From positions 1 to 64,000 of the forward strand of contig NZ_ACYY01000006.1 in assembly GCF_000176015.1 (NCBI RefSeq): a stretch of DNA of 64,000 nt. The letters run 5' to 3'. This DNA comes from Rhodobacter ferrooxidans (lineage in GTDB: Bacteria; Pseudomonadota; Alphaproteobacteria; Rhodobacterales; Rhodobacteraceae). The translations under genes were made by a program, and so were the position numbers. Every line of letters starts with the position of its first letter. The first letter of the stretch is position 1. The notes beneath the pieces were generated by a model. That model had not been told where the DNA came from. It searched no databases and saw only the letters and a list, made by a program, of their open reading frames with translations. Shown here in pieces: positions 7,998-19,169 of this stretch.

Positions 7998-8459
7998 ATG
8001 GCGGTCCGGCTGGACGAGATGGACAGGAAAATCCTTGCCGAGCTGCAGCAGGATGCCAGCCAGTCGCTGGACGAAATTGCCCGCAAGGTCGGCTCGTCGA
8101 AGACCCCGGTGTGGAACCGGGTGCGGCGGATGCGCGAGGCCGGGGTGATCCTGCGGCAGACCGCCCTGCTGGACCCCGAGGCGCTGGGGCTGGAGGCCTG
8201 TTTCTTCGTGCTGATCCGCACCAGCGAGCACGAGGCCGAGTGGCAGAGCAAGTTCCTGCAGGCGCTGCGCGAGCGCCCAGAGGTGATGGAGGCGCACCGG
8301 TTGGCGGGCGATATCGACTATATCCTGAAGGTGCGGGTGAAGAACGCGCGGGCCTATGACATCTTCTATCAGGCGCTGATTTCCGAGGTGCGGATCTACA
8401 ACGTGACGGCGTTGTTGAGCATGGAAGAGATCAAATCGACGACGGTGATGCCGTTGTGA
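7998..8459 (+). CDS. Lrp/AsnC family transcriptional regulator
   Basis: 153 residues, a normal length. The N-terminal winged helix-turn-helix (about 1-60) includes LDEMDRKILAELQQDA, then SLDEIARKVGSSKTPVWNRVRRMREAGVI. The C-terminal RAM ligand-binding domain (about 70-150) has HRLAGDIDYILKVRVKN and YNVTALLSMEEIKSTTVMPL, typical of the octamer-forming subfamily. It is transcribed divergently from the sulfur assimilation operon across 157 bases. That arrangement suggests it controls the operon, perhaps in response to a sulfur amino acid; the ligand is inference. Confidence 0.92.
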   Translation: MAVRLDEMDRKILAELQQDASQSLDEIARKVGSSKTPVWNRVRRMREAGVILRQTALLDPEALGLEACFFVLIRTSEHEAEWQSKFLQALRERPEVMEAHRLAGDIDYILKVRVKNARAYDIFYQALISEVRIYNVTALLSMEEIKSTTVMPL

Positions 8460-8464
8460 AGCAG

Positions 8465-8516
8465 GCCGGGGGCTCTGCCCCCGGACCCCGGGGATATTTG
8501 AAAACAGATGAAGGGG
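8465..8516 (+). repeat. Intergenic GGGATATTT repeat, long form, copy B
   Basis: Starts with a CCGGGGG-CTCTG-CCCCCGG hairpin, then ACCCCGGGGATATTTGAAAACAGATGAA. It sits between the convergent Lrp and P450 genes, 5 bases after one stop and 1 base from the other. Confidence 0.8.
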
Positions 8517-8517
8517 T

Positions 8518-9698
<1,181 letters not shown>

Positions 9699-9702
<4 letters not shown>

Positions 9703-10610
9703 GCAGTTCTCCGTGGCAGCCGCAGCAGGCCCTGCGCGATCAGCACGCCCAGGCCGACGATGGCGGCCCCCAGCGCCTGCATCCAGTCCCACTTCCCGCC
9801 CATGCCGAACAGGATCAGCATCACATAGAACGGCGCTGCGTTGATGTGCAGGCTGGCCATGCCGATGCCAAGGCTGCCGACCGACAGGATCCACAGAAGC
9901 TGCGAGATTGCCATGCCGCCGATGGCGAACAGCGCCAGCGCCCCGGCCTCGCGCAGGCCGAACAGCGCCCAGTCGGTGACGGGCATGCCCAGCGATTGAC
10001 CCAGCACGGCGGCCAGCGTGGTGCCGATGGCGGCGCCGGTCAGGGTGATGGCGGTGCGGCCCAGCGGCGTGAGGTCGGGGAAGCCCGTCACCGTCACCCG
10101 CGAGCCCAGGGTGAACACCACCAGCGAGCCGAACGCCGCCAGCGCCCCCAGCCCCAGATGCAGGCTGCCCATCGAACTGGCATAGGCCAGCAGGCCGCCG
10201 CCGAGGCTGAGCACCATGCCCAGCACCAGCGAGGGCGTCAGTTTGCGGCCATCCAGCGCCACCTCGATCGCCATGCCGATCACCGGCATGTTGGCGGAAA
10301 TCACCGCCACCGTCACCGCATCGGTGGCCTTCTGCGCCACGATCAGCAGGAAGGCGCCCAGCCCGATCGAGGCGGCGCCAACGACGATGCCGCGGCCCCA
10401 GCGGGCGTCTCGCAGCGCGGGCCAGCCGTCCAGCGCCAGCCATAGCGGCAGCAGCACGGCGGCGGCAAGGCTCATGCGCAGGGCGGTCAGGGTCAGCGGC
10501 GGCAGGGCGGCGATCAGCACATCGGCGGCAGGCAGGCCCGCGGCCCAGACCACCATCGAGGCCATGCAGATCAGGTTGGCCTGCAAAAGACCAAGGCGGC
10601 GGTTCGGCAT
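9699..10610 (-). CDS. DMT-superfamily (EamA) membrane transporter
   Basis: 303 residues with about ten hydrophobic segments arranged as two EamA repeats (about 10-140 and 150-295). The first ends near AVISANMPVIGMAIE and the second near HINAAPFYVMLILFGMGG, both characteristic of the drug/metabolite exporter group. Family members export amino acids, nucleosides or small metabolites; the substrate here is unknown. Its stop overlaps the P450 start (ATGA, 9699-9702), implying one transcript. Export of a P450 product or substrate is a reasonable guess. Confidence 0.9.
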
Positions 10611-10699
10611 GGATCACCAAAGGGGCAGGGCGCCCGGTTGGGGCAGCCTGCGGGAAGGGGCGGGGGGCGTCTGGCCTGCGGGCGACGCTTTTTGCCGGT

Positions 10700-11440
10700 T
10701 CAGGCCGCCGAAAGCGCCGCGACGATGGCGCCGAAATCGGCAGCCTTCAGGCTGGCACCGCCGACCAGCGCGCCATCGACATTCGGCAGCCCGAAGATCT
10801 CGGCGGCATTCGACGGCTTCACCGAGCCGCCGTACAGCAGCCGCACACCGGCAGCATCAGCGCCGAAACGGTCGGTCAGCCGGGCGCGGAGGAAGGCGTG
10901 CACTTCGGCAATCTCGGCCAGGGTCGGGGTGCGGCCGGTGCCAATGGCCCAGACCGGCTCGTAGGCCACCACCAGCGTCGCCGCCGTGGCTTCGGGCACC
11001 GAACCGGCAAGCTGGCTGTCGATCACGTCGAGCGTGGTGCCGGCGTCGCGCTGGGCTTCGGTTTCACCGACGCAGACCACGGCCACCAGACCGGCGGCAA
11101 GGGCGGCCTCGGCCTTGGCGCGCACCTGCGCATCGGTCTCGCCGTGGTCGGCGCGGCGTTCGGAATGGCCGAGGATGACGTAAGCGGCGCCCGCATCCTT
11201 CAGCATCGCCGCCGAAATGTCGCCGGTATGCGCGCCCGAGGCCTTGGCGTGGCAATCCTGGCCACCAACCGCCAGCACGCTGCCCTTGGCGGCCCAGGCC
11301 ATCTGCGCCAGCAAGGTGGCGGGCGGGCACAGCAGCATCTCGCATTTCGGCGCCGGGTGGGCGGCCAGCAGCGCCTGCACTTCGGCCAGCGACGCGGCGG
11401 TTCCGTTCATCTTCCAGTTGCCTGCGGCCAGCTTTTTCAT
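10700..11440 (-). CDS. tpiA: Triosephosphate isomerase
   Basis: 246 residues. Interconverts dihydroxyacetone phosphate and glyceraldehyde 3-phosphate. Active-site elements are intact: AAGNWKMNG at the N-terminus (Asn and Lys), GHSERR (catalytic His), and [15 protein letters not shown] (catalytic Glu and flexible loop 6), with LLYGGSVKP binding phosphate near the C-terminus. The start at 11440 gives [13 protein letters not shown], as expected. It stands alone, with 60 bases to the upstream Fe-S gene and no overlap with the EamA gene. Confidence 0.97.
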   Translation of the reverse strand: MKKLAAGNWKMNGTAASLAEVQALLAAHPAPKCEMLLCPPATLLAQMAWAAKGSVLAVGGQDCHAKASGAHTGDISAAMLKDAGAAYVILGHSERRADHGETDAQVRAKAEAALAAGLVAVVCVGETEAQRDAGTTLDVIDSQLAGSVPEATAATLVVAYEPVWAIGTGRTPTLAEIAEVHAFLRARLTDRFGADAAGVRLLYGGSVKPSNAAEIFGLPNVDGALVGGASLKAADFGAIVAALSAA

Positions 11441-11500
11441 CGTGTCCCTCCGGGTTTTCCCGGATGGATTACGCGATTGCGCAGCAGAAGGAAACCGCGA

Positions 11501-11860
11501 TCACGCCGCGGGGTCGTCCTTGAACTTGATCGATTCGCCGCAACCGCAGGCCTCGGCCACGTTGGGGTTGCGAAACTTGAAACCGGCGTCCAGCAGCGAG
11601 GTCTGATAGTCGATCTCGGTGCCGATCAGGAACATCTGCGCCATCGGGGCGATCAGCACCCGCGCGCCGTCCTGTTCCACCAACGCGTCCAGCGGGTTGA
11701 CCTCGGTCACATAGTCGAGCGTGTATTCCATGCCCGCACAGCCGCCCTTCTTGACGCCGATTCGCAGGCCCTGCGCGCCCTGCTTGGCCATCAGCCGGGC
11801 GATCTGCGTCGCCGCTTGCGGGGTCAGGGTGACAGCCTGTTTGCCGGGAATACCGAACAT
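11501..11860 (-). CDS. sufA: A-type iron-sulfur carrier (HesB/IscA/SufA family)
   Basis: 119 residues. Carries or transfers Fe-S clusters during assembly. The three conserved cysteines are present: one in VKKGGCAGMEY and two in the C-terminal ACGCGES. VTLTPQAATQIARLM begins the family fold. It lies 51 bases downstream of a SufT-like gene on the same strand, the usual tail of an alphaproteobacterial suf cluster, but sufBCDS are not in this window. SufA is the likeliest name; ErpA or IscA cannot be excluded from sequence alone. Confidence 0.88.
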   Translation of the reverse strand: MFGIPGKQAVTLTPQAATQIARLMAKQGAQGLRIGVKKGGCAGMEYTLDYVTEVNPLDALVEQDGARVLIAPMAQMFLIGTEIDYQTSLLDAGFKFRNPNVAEACGCGESIKFKDDPAA

Positions 11861-11911
11861 CGGGGGATCCTTTTGCTATGGCGCAAATGCAGGAATTTCA
11901 GCGGCTTGGGC

Positions 11912-12274
11912 CTACATGAAGCCCAGTTCCAGCTTGGCCTCGTCGGACATCATCTCCATCCCCCAGGGCGGGTCGAAGGTCATATCGACATTGACCGATT
12001 TCACCCCCGCCACCGGCTCGATGGCATCCATCACCCAGCCCGGCATCTCGCCGGCCACCGGGCAGCCGGGGGCGGTCAGGGTCATCGCGATCTCGACCTC
12101 GTTTTCGCCATTGATCTCAATGGTATAGATCAGGCCAAGGTCAAAGACGTTGACCGGAATTTCCGGGTCGAACACCGTGCGACAGGCCTCGACCACCGGC
12201 TCGTAAAGCGGGTGTTCGGTGCTGGACGGCTTGATCAGGGGCGTGCCCTCGATCCGGTCTTGCGGCTGGTTCAT
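11912..12274 (-). CDS. sufT: SufT-like MIP18/DUF59 Fe-S assembly protein
   Basis: 120 residues. The MIP18 (DUF59) fold is recognised by VFDPEIPVNVFDLGLIYTI, then AMTLTAPGCPVAGEMP with the conserved Cys, and DMTFDPPWGMEMMSDEAKLELG at the end. The family helps mature Fe-S proteins. It precedes the A-type carrier by 51 bases, so the pair probably form an operon. The rest of the SUF machinery is not upstream here; an acyltransferase gene is, separated by a hairpin (12328-12348). Confidence 0.88.
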   Translation of the reverse strand: MNQPQDRIEGTPLIKPSSTEHPLYEPVVEACRTVFDPEIPVNVFDLGLIYTIEINGENEVEIAMTLTAPGCPVAGEMPGWVMDAIEPVAGVKSVNVDMTFDPPWGMEMMSDEAKLELGFM

Positions 12275-12327
12275 GGCTGTCTCGCGCGGTTAGTTGAGTA
12301 AATATATAGGGAATGTGCGGCAAAGGT

Positions 12328-12348
12328 AAAGTGCAGGATTTGCACTTT
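12328..12348 (-). terminator. Hairpin downstream of the acyltransferase gene
   Basis: An 8-bp stem AAAGTGCA/TGCACTTT (12328-12335 with 12341-12348) with a 5-base loop begins right after the acyltransferase stop and separates it from sufT. No strong T-run follows, so a terminator role is probable but not certain. Confidence 0.5.
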
Positions 12349-12349
12349 G

Positions 12350-13327
12350 CTAAAGCAGCCGCCGCGCCAGCCCGGTGCGCCGGATCGCCCAGGTCAGCAG
12401 CAGCGACCCGCCCACCGCGCAGGCATAGATCACCGGCCGCGGCAGTTCGGCGTAACGGAACAGCAGCGCCACGATCGCCACATGGATGAAATAGACGCCC
12501 GAGGCATAGTCGCCCAAGGTCCGGCCCTGTACCGTGCCCGGCCATTTCAGCGCGGCCAACATCAGCGCCGGGGCGGCAAGGCCCAGCGAGATCAGGTTGT
12601 CATGCGCCACGCCCTTCAGTGCGAACCGCGCCAGCAGCAGCGATTCCGCCAGCACCAGCGCCACGCCGATGGCGGCCCCGACCTGCAACCAGCCAAGGCT
12701 CAGGCGGTCGGCCACAGCCTCGCGGCGGATCAGGAAACCCGCCAGCATGAACGGCAGGCACAGCAGCAGCGGGTTGCGATGCGCCGACAGCGGGTCGGAA
12801 AAGATCGCGCCGTTGGGGTGGATCACGTCCCAGGCGATGCCATAGGTCACCACGATGCCGCCCAGAAAGGTCAGCGCCATCAGTCCAGTCAGCGCCCGGC
12901 TGGACCATCCGGCGATGCCCACCATCAGCGCCGCCGCCATCGCCATGCCCGCCAGATACCACAGGTGCCAGTAGCCGAACAGCAGGCTGCGCAGGTTCTG
13001 CCAGGCGGTATGGCCGGGCAGCATCTGCCAGTAGATCGGCAGGTAAAGCAGCATCCAAAGCGCATAAAGCTGGGTGGCGCGGCGCACATAAGCCCAGCCG
13101 CGGCCCTTGCTGACGGCGGCCTGCAGGAAATAGCCATTGAACAGCAAAAACACCGGCACGCCCAGCCGGAACAGCCCGTCGCCGGTCAGCAGGATCGCGG
13201 TGCGTCCCAGCGGCGCAAAGGGGTTGGCATGGATCCCCACCACCATGAAGGCCAGCGCCAGTTTCAGAACATCAATGGCACGACTGCGGTCCGCGCTGGG
13301 GGCGGCGCTGGGGGCTACGCTGGACAT
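12350..13327 (-). CDS. Acyltransferase 3 family membrane protein
   Basis: 325 residues with about ten hydrophobic segments. It opens with RSRAIDVLKLALAFMVVGIHANPF, matching the family start in which a conserved Arg/Asp-containing helix is followed by an essential His (GIHAN). LGVPVFLLFNGYFL and RRATQLYALWMLLYLPIY continue the pattern. Members transfer acyl groups, commonly O-acetyl, to sugars or lipids at the cytoplasmic membrane. The acceptor is unknown, and no polysaccharide gene is adjacent. It is 17 bases downstream of ssb on the same strand and could be transcribed with it. Confidence 0.85.
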   Translation of the reverse strand: MSSVAPSAAPSADRSRAIDVLKLALAFMVVGIHANPFAPLGRTAILLTGDGLFRLGVPVFLLFNGYFLQAAVSKGRGWAYVRRATQLYALWMLLYLPIYWQMLPGHTAWQNLRSLLFGYWHLWYLAGMAMAAALMVGIAGWSSRALTGLMALTFLGGIVVTYGIAWDVIHPNGAIFSDPLSAHRNPLLLCLPFMLAGFLIRREAVADRLSLGWLQVGAAIGVALVLAESLLLARFALKGVAHDNLISLGLAAPALMLAALKWPGTVQGRTLGDYASGVYFIHVAIVALLFRYAELPRPVIYACAVGGSLLLTWAIRRTGLARRLL

Positions 13328-13344
13328 CGGATTGCGTCAATGGC

Positions 13345-13869
13345 TCAGAACGGAATCTCGTCATCCATGTCGTTGCGCCCGCCGCTGGCAGCACCACCGC
13401 CATAGCCGCCCGAGGCCGCACCGCCGCGTGCGGCGCCGCTGCTGGCCGCCGGGCCACCCTCGTAATCGCCATAGCCACCGCGTTCATCGCCCATGCCGCC
13501 ACCGGCACCGCCTTCGGCCCGGCCACCCAGCAGGGTCAGTTCGCCGCGATAGGGCCGCAGCACGATTTCCGTGGTGTAGCGTTCGGCGCCCGACTGGTCC
13601 TGCCATTTGCGGGTTTCCAACTGGCCTTCGATATACACCGTCGAGCCCTTTTTCAGATATTGCTCGGCAATCTTGGCCAGCGGTTCGTTCAGGATCGACA
13701 CCCGGTGCCATTCGGTGCGCTCCTTGCGCTCGCCCGAGGCCTTGTCGCGCCAGGTTTCGGAAGTGGCGATGTTCAGGTTCACCACCTTGCCGCCGTTCTG
13801 GAAACTGCGCACTTCCGGGTCACGCCCCAGATTGCCGATGATGATGACCTTGTTGACAGAACCCGCCAT
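13345..13869 (-). CDS. ssb: Single-stranded DNA-binding protein
   Basis: 174 residues. The OB fold (about 1-110) starts [20 protein letters not shown] and includes [21 protein letters not shown] and [23 protein letters not shown] Gly/Ala/Tyr-rich linker follows (about 118-165), then the acidic tip DMDDEIPF that recruits repair and replication partners. The ATG at 13869 has a GGGAGAG ribosome site. I looked for a GTTC-N7-GTTC LexA box upstream and saw none. In many proteobacteria ssb lies next to uvrA, but here they are 42 kb apart. Confidence 0.96.
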   Translation of the reverse strand: MAGSVNKVIIIGNLGRDPEVRSFQNGGKVVNLNIATSETWRDKASGERKERTEWHRVSILNEPLAKIAEQYLKKGSTVYIEGQLETRKWQDQSGAERYTTEIVLRPYRGELTLLGGRAEGGAGGGMGDERGGYGDYEGGPAASSGAARGGAASGGYGGGAASGGRNDMDDEIPF

Positions 13870-14061
13870 GGCACTCTCCCGATTCTCGTTGCGGGCAGCC
13901 TCGCCCGTTTTGGTTAATAATGCCTTTAGCGCGATCTGGACCAGACGCCAAGGCCGCGGTTTCCGGCAGTTTGCCCAAAGCGGCGGGCCGGGACAGCCTT
14001 TGGCACTGGCAAAACCGCGAAAAATCCCTATAGTCTGCGGCGAACAAGCACGGGATTGCGC

Positions 14062-14649
14062 ATGCGTCGGGTCGGGGTGGTGGTGGTGGCGCTGGGGCTG
14101 ACAGCCTCGGGGGCGGCGGCGGAAGGGTTGAACCTTTCCGGCTCGTCGATGTCGCGCGCCTCGATCTTCCGGTCGCAGGCGCGGCTGTTGGACACGCGGT
14201 TGGCCAAGCAATACGAACTGTCGGCGCGCCTGAAGCCCAAGCGCGAGGTCGCGGACGAGGATGTGCCCGCCTATCGCGGCAATTATCGGGGTGTCTATCT
14301 TGCCTCTGCCAAGGCCGTCGCCGCCAAGCATGGCGTTCCCGAAGACCTGTTCCTGCGGCTGGTGCAGCAGGAATCCGGCTGGAACCCCGGGGCGGTTTCC
14401 ACCGCAGGGGCGACCGGGCTTGCGCAACTGATGCCGGGCACCGCCAGTCTGCTGGGGGTGGATATCAATGACCCGCAGCAGAACCTGGAAGGCGGGGCGC
14501 GCTATCTCAAGATGATGTATGACAAGTTCGGCACCTGGAAGCTGGCGCTGGCGGCCTATAACGCCGGGCCGCAGGCGGTGGAGGCGCACGACGGCGTGCC
14601 GCCCTATGCCGAGACCACCAATTACGTCAGCAGCATCCTGGGCGGCTGA
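14062..14649 (+). CDS. Lytic transglycosylase (SLT domain)
   Basis: 195 residues from ATG 14062 (GGGA upstream; an in-frame TTG at 14056 is an alternative). A signal peptide is evident ([19 protein letters not shown], cleavage near residue 20). The SLT catalytic domain covers about 85-190: [16 protein letters not shown] with the catalytic Glu, [35 protein letters not shown] and [21 protein letters not shown]. It cleaves peptidoglycan glycan strands to 1,6-anhydromuropeptides in the periplasm. Its stop is immediately adjacent to the stop of the convergent serS gene. Confidence 0.93.
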   Translation: MRRVGVVVVALGLTASGAAAEGLNLSGSSMSRASIFRSQARLLDTRLAKQYELSARLKPKREVADEDVPAYRGNYRGVYLASAKAVAAKHGVPEDLFLRLVQQESGWNPGAVSTAGATGLAQLMPGTASLLGVDINDPQQNLEGGARYLKMMYDKFGTWKLALAAYNAGPQAVEAHDGVPPYAETTNYVSSILGG

Positions 14650-15939
14650 TCACTCCAGCCCGCCCGCCGCATTGATCCTTGTATTGCCGCCCAGATAGGG
14701 GTGCAGCACGGCCGGAAGATCGACGGAACCATCCTCTTGCTGGCCGTTCTCCAGCACCGCGATCAGGCAGCGCCCGACCGCAAGGCCCGAGCCGTTCAGG
14801 GTATGCACAAACTCGGGCTTGCCACCCTGTGCGCGGAAGCGGGCGTTCATCCGGCGGGCCTGAAAATCGCCACAGATGGAAACCGAGCTGATCTCGCGGT
14901 AGGTGTTCTGCCCGGGCAACCAGACCTCCAGATCATGGGTTTTCTGGCTGCCAAAGCCCATGTCGCCGGTGCAGAGCACGATGGTGCGGTAGGGCAGGCC
15001 CAGCTTTTCCAGGATCGCCTCGGCGCAGCGGGTCATGCGGTCGTGTTCGGCCAGCGATGCCTCGGGGGTGGTGATGCTGACCATCTCGACCTTCTCGAAC
15101 TGGTGCTGACGCAGCATCCCCGAGGTGTCCTTGCCCGCCGAACCGGCCTCGGAGCGGAAGCATTGGGTCAGCGCGCACATGCGGATCGGCAGTTGCGCGT
15201 CATCCAGAATCTCGCCCGCCACGGTGTTGGTCAGGGTCACCTCGGCGGTGGGGATCAGCCACCAGCCATTGGTGGTCTGATAGCTGTCCTCGGCGAATTT
15301 CGGCAGGTTGCCGGTGCCGAACATCGCCTCGTCCTTGACCAGAACCGGGGTCCAGGTCTCGGTCAGCCCGTGTTCGTTGATGTGGGTGTCCAGCATGAAC
15401 TGCCCCAGCGCCCGATGCACCCGCAGCACGGCGCCGCGCAGCAGGACGAAGCGGGCGCCCGACAGTTTGGCGGCGGCGGCGAAATCCATGCCGGGCTGCA
15501 CGGCCTTGATTTCAAAGTGTTCTTTCGGGGTAAACGACAGATTGCGCGGGCTGCCCCAGCGGCGGACCTCGACGTTGTCGGCCTCGTCGCGGCCATCGGG
15601 CACTTCGGCCAGCGGCAGGTTGGGGATGCCGGCCAGCAGGTCGCGCAAGCGCAGGTCTTCGGCGTTGGCGGTGGTGGTCATCGCGGCAATCTCGGCCTTC
15701 TTCTCGGCCACCAGCGCGCGCAGCCGTTCGAACTCGGCGTCGTTGCCCGCAGCCTTGGCGGCCCCCACGGCCTTGGAAGCGGTATTCTGCGCCGCCTGCG
15801 CCGATTCCGCGGCCTGAATGGCGCTGCGGCGGGCCTCGTCATGCGCCAATATCTCGGGCGACAGCGGGGCGATGCCGCGCCGGGCCAAGCTTGCGTCGAA
15901 GGCAGCGGGATTTTCGCGGATGGCGCGGATGTCGTGCAT
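14650..15939 (-). CDS. serS: Serine--tRNA ligase
   Basis: 429 residues. Charges tRNA-Ser with serine. The N-terminal coiled-coil arm (about 30-100) has alternating Ala/Glu/Lys, and the class II catalytic core shows TAEVTLTN (serine binding), [19 protein letters not shown] (motif 2), FEKVEMV, and a C-terminal [16 protein letters not shown] (motif 3). The start at 15939 ([15 protein letters not shown]) matches the standard family N-terminus and has AGGTGAT upstream; an extension to 16035 is not supported. Confidence 0.97.
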   Translation of the reverse strand: MHDIRAIRENPAAFDASLARRGIAPLSPEILAHDEARRSAIQAAESAQAAQNTASKAVGAAKAAGNDAEFERLRALVAEKKAEIAAMTTTANAEDLRLRDLLAGIPNLPLAEVPDGRDEADNVEVRRWGSPRNLSFTPKEHFEIKAVQPGMDFAAAAKLSGARFVLLRGAVLRVHRALGQFMLDTHINEHGLTETWTPVLVKDEAMFGTGNLPKFAEDSYQTTNGWWLIPTAEVTLTNTVAGEILDDAQLPIRMCALTQCFRSEAGSAGKDTSGMLRQHQFEKVEMVSITTPEASLAEHDRMTRCAEAILEKLGLPYRTIVLCTGDMGFGSQKTHDLEVWLPGQNTYREISSVSICGDFQARRMNARFRAQGGKPEFVHTLNGSGLAVGRCLIAVLENGQQEDGSVDLPAVLHPYLGGNTRINAAGGLE

Positions 15940-16138
15940 GGGATCACCTGAGGTTTGCCCGCCTGCTATGCCCGATTGTGGCGCCGGGGTGAACCCGGAA
16001 TCTTGGCGAAGCGACGGGGTGGCGGGCTGCATCACGGCTGCGGGATGCGGCAGTAGCCCGCCTTGTCATCACCGGCCCTCGCGGATAGGGTGCGCCATCA
16101 AATTCCGGGGAAACCCCGCCAACCGATGAGGACCGCCG

Positions 16139-16477
16139 ATGTTCGTGACCCCCGCCTTTGCCCAGGCCGCCGATGCCGGTGCCGGAGGCGCTGCCAGCGC
16201 CCTGACCAGCTTCGTGCCGCTGATCCTGATCTTTGCCATCATGTATTTCCTGCTGATCCGGCCGCAGCAGAAAAAGCTGAAAGAGCACAATGCCATGGTC
16301 GAGGCGCTGCGGCGTGGCGATCAGGTGCTGACGCAAGGCGGCATCATCGGCAAGGTCACCAAGGTGCATGACGACGGCATCCTCGAGGTGGAAATTGCCG
16401 AAGGCGTGAAGGTGCGGGTGCCGCGCTCGACCATCGCGCAGGTGATGTCGAAAACCGAACCCGCCGCCACCGCCTGA
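16139..16477 (+). CDS. yajC: Preprotein translocase subunit YajC
   Basis: 112 residues. A single transmembrane helix (about 24-42, FVPLILIFAIMYFLLIRPQQKK) is followed by EHNAMVEALRRGDQVLTQGGIIGKV, the YajC signature. It associates with SecDF in the holotranslocon and the inner-membrane insertion pathway. It starts the yajC-secD-secF cluster, with 45 bases to secD. Confidence 0.95.
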   Translation: MFVTPAFAQAADAGAGGAASALTSFVPLILIFAIMYFLLIRPQQKKLKEHNAMVEALRRGDQVLTQGGIIGKVTKVHDDGILEVEIAEGVKVRVPRSTIAQVMSKTEPAATA

Positions 16478-16522
16478 CGCGCCCTTGCTGCCCGCCTGCG
16501 GGCCTGATTCCGGATCGCCATA

Positions 16523-18190
16523 ATGTTGCACACACCGCTGTGGAAGCGTCTGATCATCTGGGGCATCTGCGTCCTGGGGATGTTCTATGCGCTGCCGAAC
16601 CTGTTCTACACCCGGGTCGAGACCCACAATGACGCCGCCAAGATGGTCGAGGCGGCAGGCGGTGTGGCCACGCCCGAACAGGAAGCGGCGCTGGCGCAGT
16701 GGCCGGGGTTCCTGCCCTCGGGGCTGGTGAACCTGGGGCTGGACCTGCGCGGCGGCGCGCATCTGCTGGCCGAGGTCAAGGTGGCCGACGTTTACAAATC
16801 GCGGATCGACGCGATGTGGCCCGACGTGCGCGACGCGCTGCGCGAGGTGCGCGATCAGGTCGGCAACGTGCGTAGGCAGCCTTCGGTGCCGGGCGTGCTG
16901 CGGGTCTCGGTCGAGAAGCCCGAGGCGATTGCCGAGGCGGTGAAGGCGGTCAAGGCGCTGGCCCGCCCGGTGGTCAGCCTGACCGGCATCGGCTCGAATG
17001 ACATCGAGGTGACCGCCGAGGGCGACGCCGTGGTGGTGCAACTGTCCGAGGCCGAACGGGTGGCCACCGACAGCCGCACCATCCAGCAAAGCCTTGAAAT
17101 CATTCGCCGCCGGGTCGATGAGGTCGGCACCCGCGAACCGACGATCCAGCGGCAGGGCACCGACCGCATCCTGATCCAGGTGCCGGGCATCGGCTCGGCG
17201 GCCGAGTTGAAGGCGCTGATCGGCACCACCGCCAAGCTGACCTTCCATCCGGTGGTGTCCTCTACCACCGATGCCGCCGCCAACCCCGGCCCGCGCAACC
17301 TGCTGCTGCCGTCGATGGACGAGAAGGGGCTTTTCTACATCGTCGAGGAAACCCCGGTGGTCACCGGCGAGGAACTGGTCGATGCCCAGCCCGATTTCGA
17401 CCAGAACAGCCGGCCTGCGGTGAAATTCCGCTTCAACCCCACCGGCGCGCGGGCCTTTGGCGACTATACCGCCAACAACATCGGCTCGCCCTTTGCCATC
17501 GTGCTGGACGACGAGGTGATCTCGGCCCCGGTGATCCAGAGCCATATTCCCGGCGGCTCGGGCATCATCACCGGCAATTTCAGCATCGAGGAATCGACCA
17601 AGCTGGCCGTGCTGCTGCGCGCCGGCGCCCTGCCGGCCGAGATGACATTCCTTGAAGAACGCACCATCGGCCCGGAACTGGGGCAGGACAGCATCGACGC
17701 GGGCAAGGTGGCGGCACTGGTCGCCATGGTGGCGGTGGTGCTGTTCATGTGGGCCAGCTACGGGCTGTTCGGCGTCTTTGCCAACGTAGCACTGGCCATC
17801 AACATGGCGCTGATCTTCGGCGCGCTGTCGATGGTGGGCGGCACGCTGACGCTGCCCGGTATCGCCGGTATCGTGCTGACCATCGGTATGGCGGTTGATG
17901 CCAACGTGCTGGTGTTCGAACGCATCCGCGAGGAATTGCGCGGGCTGAAGAACCCGGCGCGCGCCATCGAGATCGGCTACGAGCGGGCGCTGTCGGCCAT
18001 TATCGACGCCAACTTCACCACCTTCATCACCGCTGTCGTGCTGTTCATGGTGGGGGCCGGGCCGGTGCGCGGCTTTGCCATCACGCTGGGCATCGGCATC
18101 ATCACGTCGGTGTTCACCGCGGTCTTCGTGACCCGTGCCATCATCGAGATCTGGTTCGCCATGCGGCGGCCCAAGACCATTGTCGTGTAA
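16523..18190 (+). CDS. secD: Protein translocase subunit SecD
   Basis: 555 residues. SecD uses the proton-motive force with SecF to pull exported proteins across the membrane. One N-terminal TM helix (about 8-25), a large periplasmic P1 domain, then five TM helices at the C-terminus. Motifs: LVNLGLDLRGGAHLLAEV, RRVDEVGTREPTIQRQGTDRILIQVPG, and the TM4-TM5 region GMAVDANVLVFERIREELR. It is separate from secF, with only 12 bases between them. Confidence 0.97.
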   Translation: MLHTPLWKRLIIWGICVLGMFYALPNLFYTRVETHNDAAKMVEAAGGVATPEQEAALAQWPGFLPSGLVNLGLDLRGGAHLLAEVKVADVYKSRIDAMWPDVRDALREVRDQVGNVRRQPSVPGVLRVSVEKPEAIAEAVKAVKALARPVVSLTGIGSNDIEVTAEGDAVVVQLSEAERVATDSRTIQQSLEIIRRRVDEVGTREPTIQRQGTDRILIQVPGIGSAAELKALIGTTAKLTFHPVVSSTTDAAANPGPRNLLLPSMDEKGLFYIVEETPVVTGEELVDAQPDFDQNSRPAVKFRFNPTGARAFGDYTANNIGSPFAIVLDDEVISAPVIQSHIPGGSGIITGNFSIEESTKLAVLLRAGALPAEMTFLEERTIGPELGQDSIDAGKVAALVAMVAVVLFMWASYGLFGVFANVALAINMALIFGALSMVGGTLTLPGIAGIVLTIGMAVDANVLVFERIREELRGLKNPARAIEIGYERALSAIIDANFTTFITAVVLFMVGAGPVRGFAITLGIGIITSVFTAVFVTRAIIEIWFAMRRPKTIVV

Positions 18191-18202
18191 GGGAGCAAAA
18201 CC

Positions 18203-19165
18203 ATGCGTCTGAGACTTGCACCCGAACATACCAACTTCGACTTCTTCAAGCACGCCTACCTGACCTTTGGCGGCTCGGCGGTGCTGACCGTTCTGGCGCT
18301 GGTCGCCTGGGCGGTGATGGGGCTGAACTTCGGCATCGACTTCAAGGGCGGCACCACGATCCGCACCGAAAGCACCATGGCGGTGGATATCGGCGCCTAT
18401 CGCGATGCACTGGCCGGGCAGGATCTGGGCGACGTGTCGATCACCGAAGTGTTCGACCCGACCTTCCGCGAGGATCAGCATGTGGCGATGATCCGCATCG
18501 CGCCGCTGGAGGGTTACGAGGCGGTGACGCCGGAAGTGATCAACACCGTCGAGGCGGCGCTGAACGCGCATGACCCGGCGATGACCTTTCCGTCGGTGGA
18601 ATCGGTGGGCGCCAAGGTCTCGGGCGAGCTGATCTGGAGCGCCATTCTGGCGATGGTGGCGGCGACGGGCTGCATTCTGGTCTATATCTGGCTGCGCTTC
18701 GAATGGCAGTATGCGGTGGGGGCGGTGGCGGCGCTGGTGCATGACATCTTCATCACCATCGGCGTGTTCGCGGCCTTCCAGATCAAGTTCGACCTGACCA
18801 TCATCGCGGCGCTGCTGACGATTCTGGGCTATTCGATCAACGACACCGTGGTGGTGTTCGACCGGCTGCGGGAAAACCTGCAGAAATACAAGACCACGCC
18901 GCTGCGCGATGTGATGAACATCTCGGTCAACCAGACGCTGAGCCGGACGCTGATGACCTCGTTCACCACGCTGCTCGCGCTGATCGCCATGCTGATCTTC
19001 GGCGGCGACGTGATCCGCGGCTTCACCTTTGCCATCTTCTTCGGGGTGATTCTGGGCACCTATTCCTCGGTGTTCGTGGCCAAGAACATCGTGCTGTTCC
19101 TGGGGCTGGACCGCAGCGAAAAGCCGAAAGACGATGGCTCGATGCCGTCGCAGGCCAAAGCCTGA
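18203..19165 (+). CDS. secF: Protein translocase subunit SecF
   Basis: 320 residues, six TM helices. Typical sequences: NFGIDFKGGTTIRTE after TM1, a short periplasmic domain, then GYSINDTVVVFDRLRENLQKY and NISVNQTLSRTLMTSFTTLLAL. An AAGGGAGC ribosome site precedes the ATG. The C-terminal tail is rich in Lys/Asp/Ser. The next gene begins 5 bases after the stop, so the cluster continues. Confidence 0.97.
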   Translation: MRLRLAPEHTNFDFFKHAYLTFGGSAVLTVLALVAWAVMGLNFGIDFKGGTTIRTESTMAVDIGAYRDALAGQDLGDVSITEVFDPTFREDQHVAMIRIAPLEGYEAVTPEVINTVEAALNAHDPAMTFPSVESVGAKVSGELIWSAILAMVAATGCILVYIWLRFEWQYAVGAVAALVHDIFITIGVFAAFQIKFDLTIIAALLTILGYSINDTVVVFDRLRENLQKYKTTPLRDVMNISVNQTLSRTLMTSFTTLLALIAMLIFGGDVIRGFTFAIFFGVILGTYSSVFVAKNIVLFLGLDRSEKPKDDGSMPSQAKA

Positions 19166-19169
19166 GGCG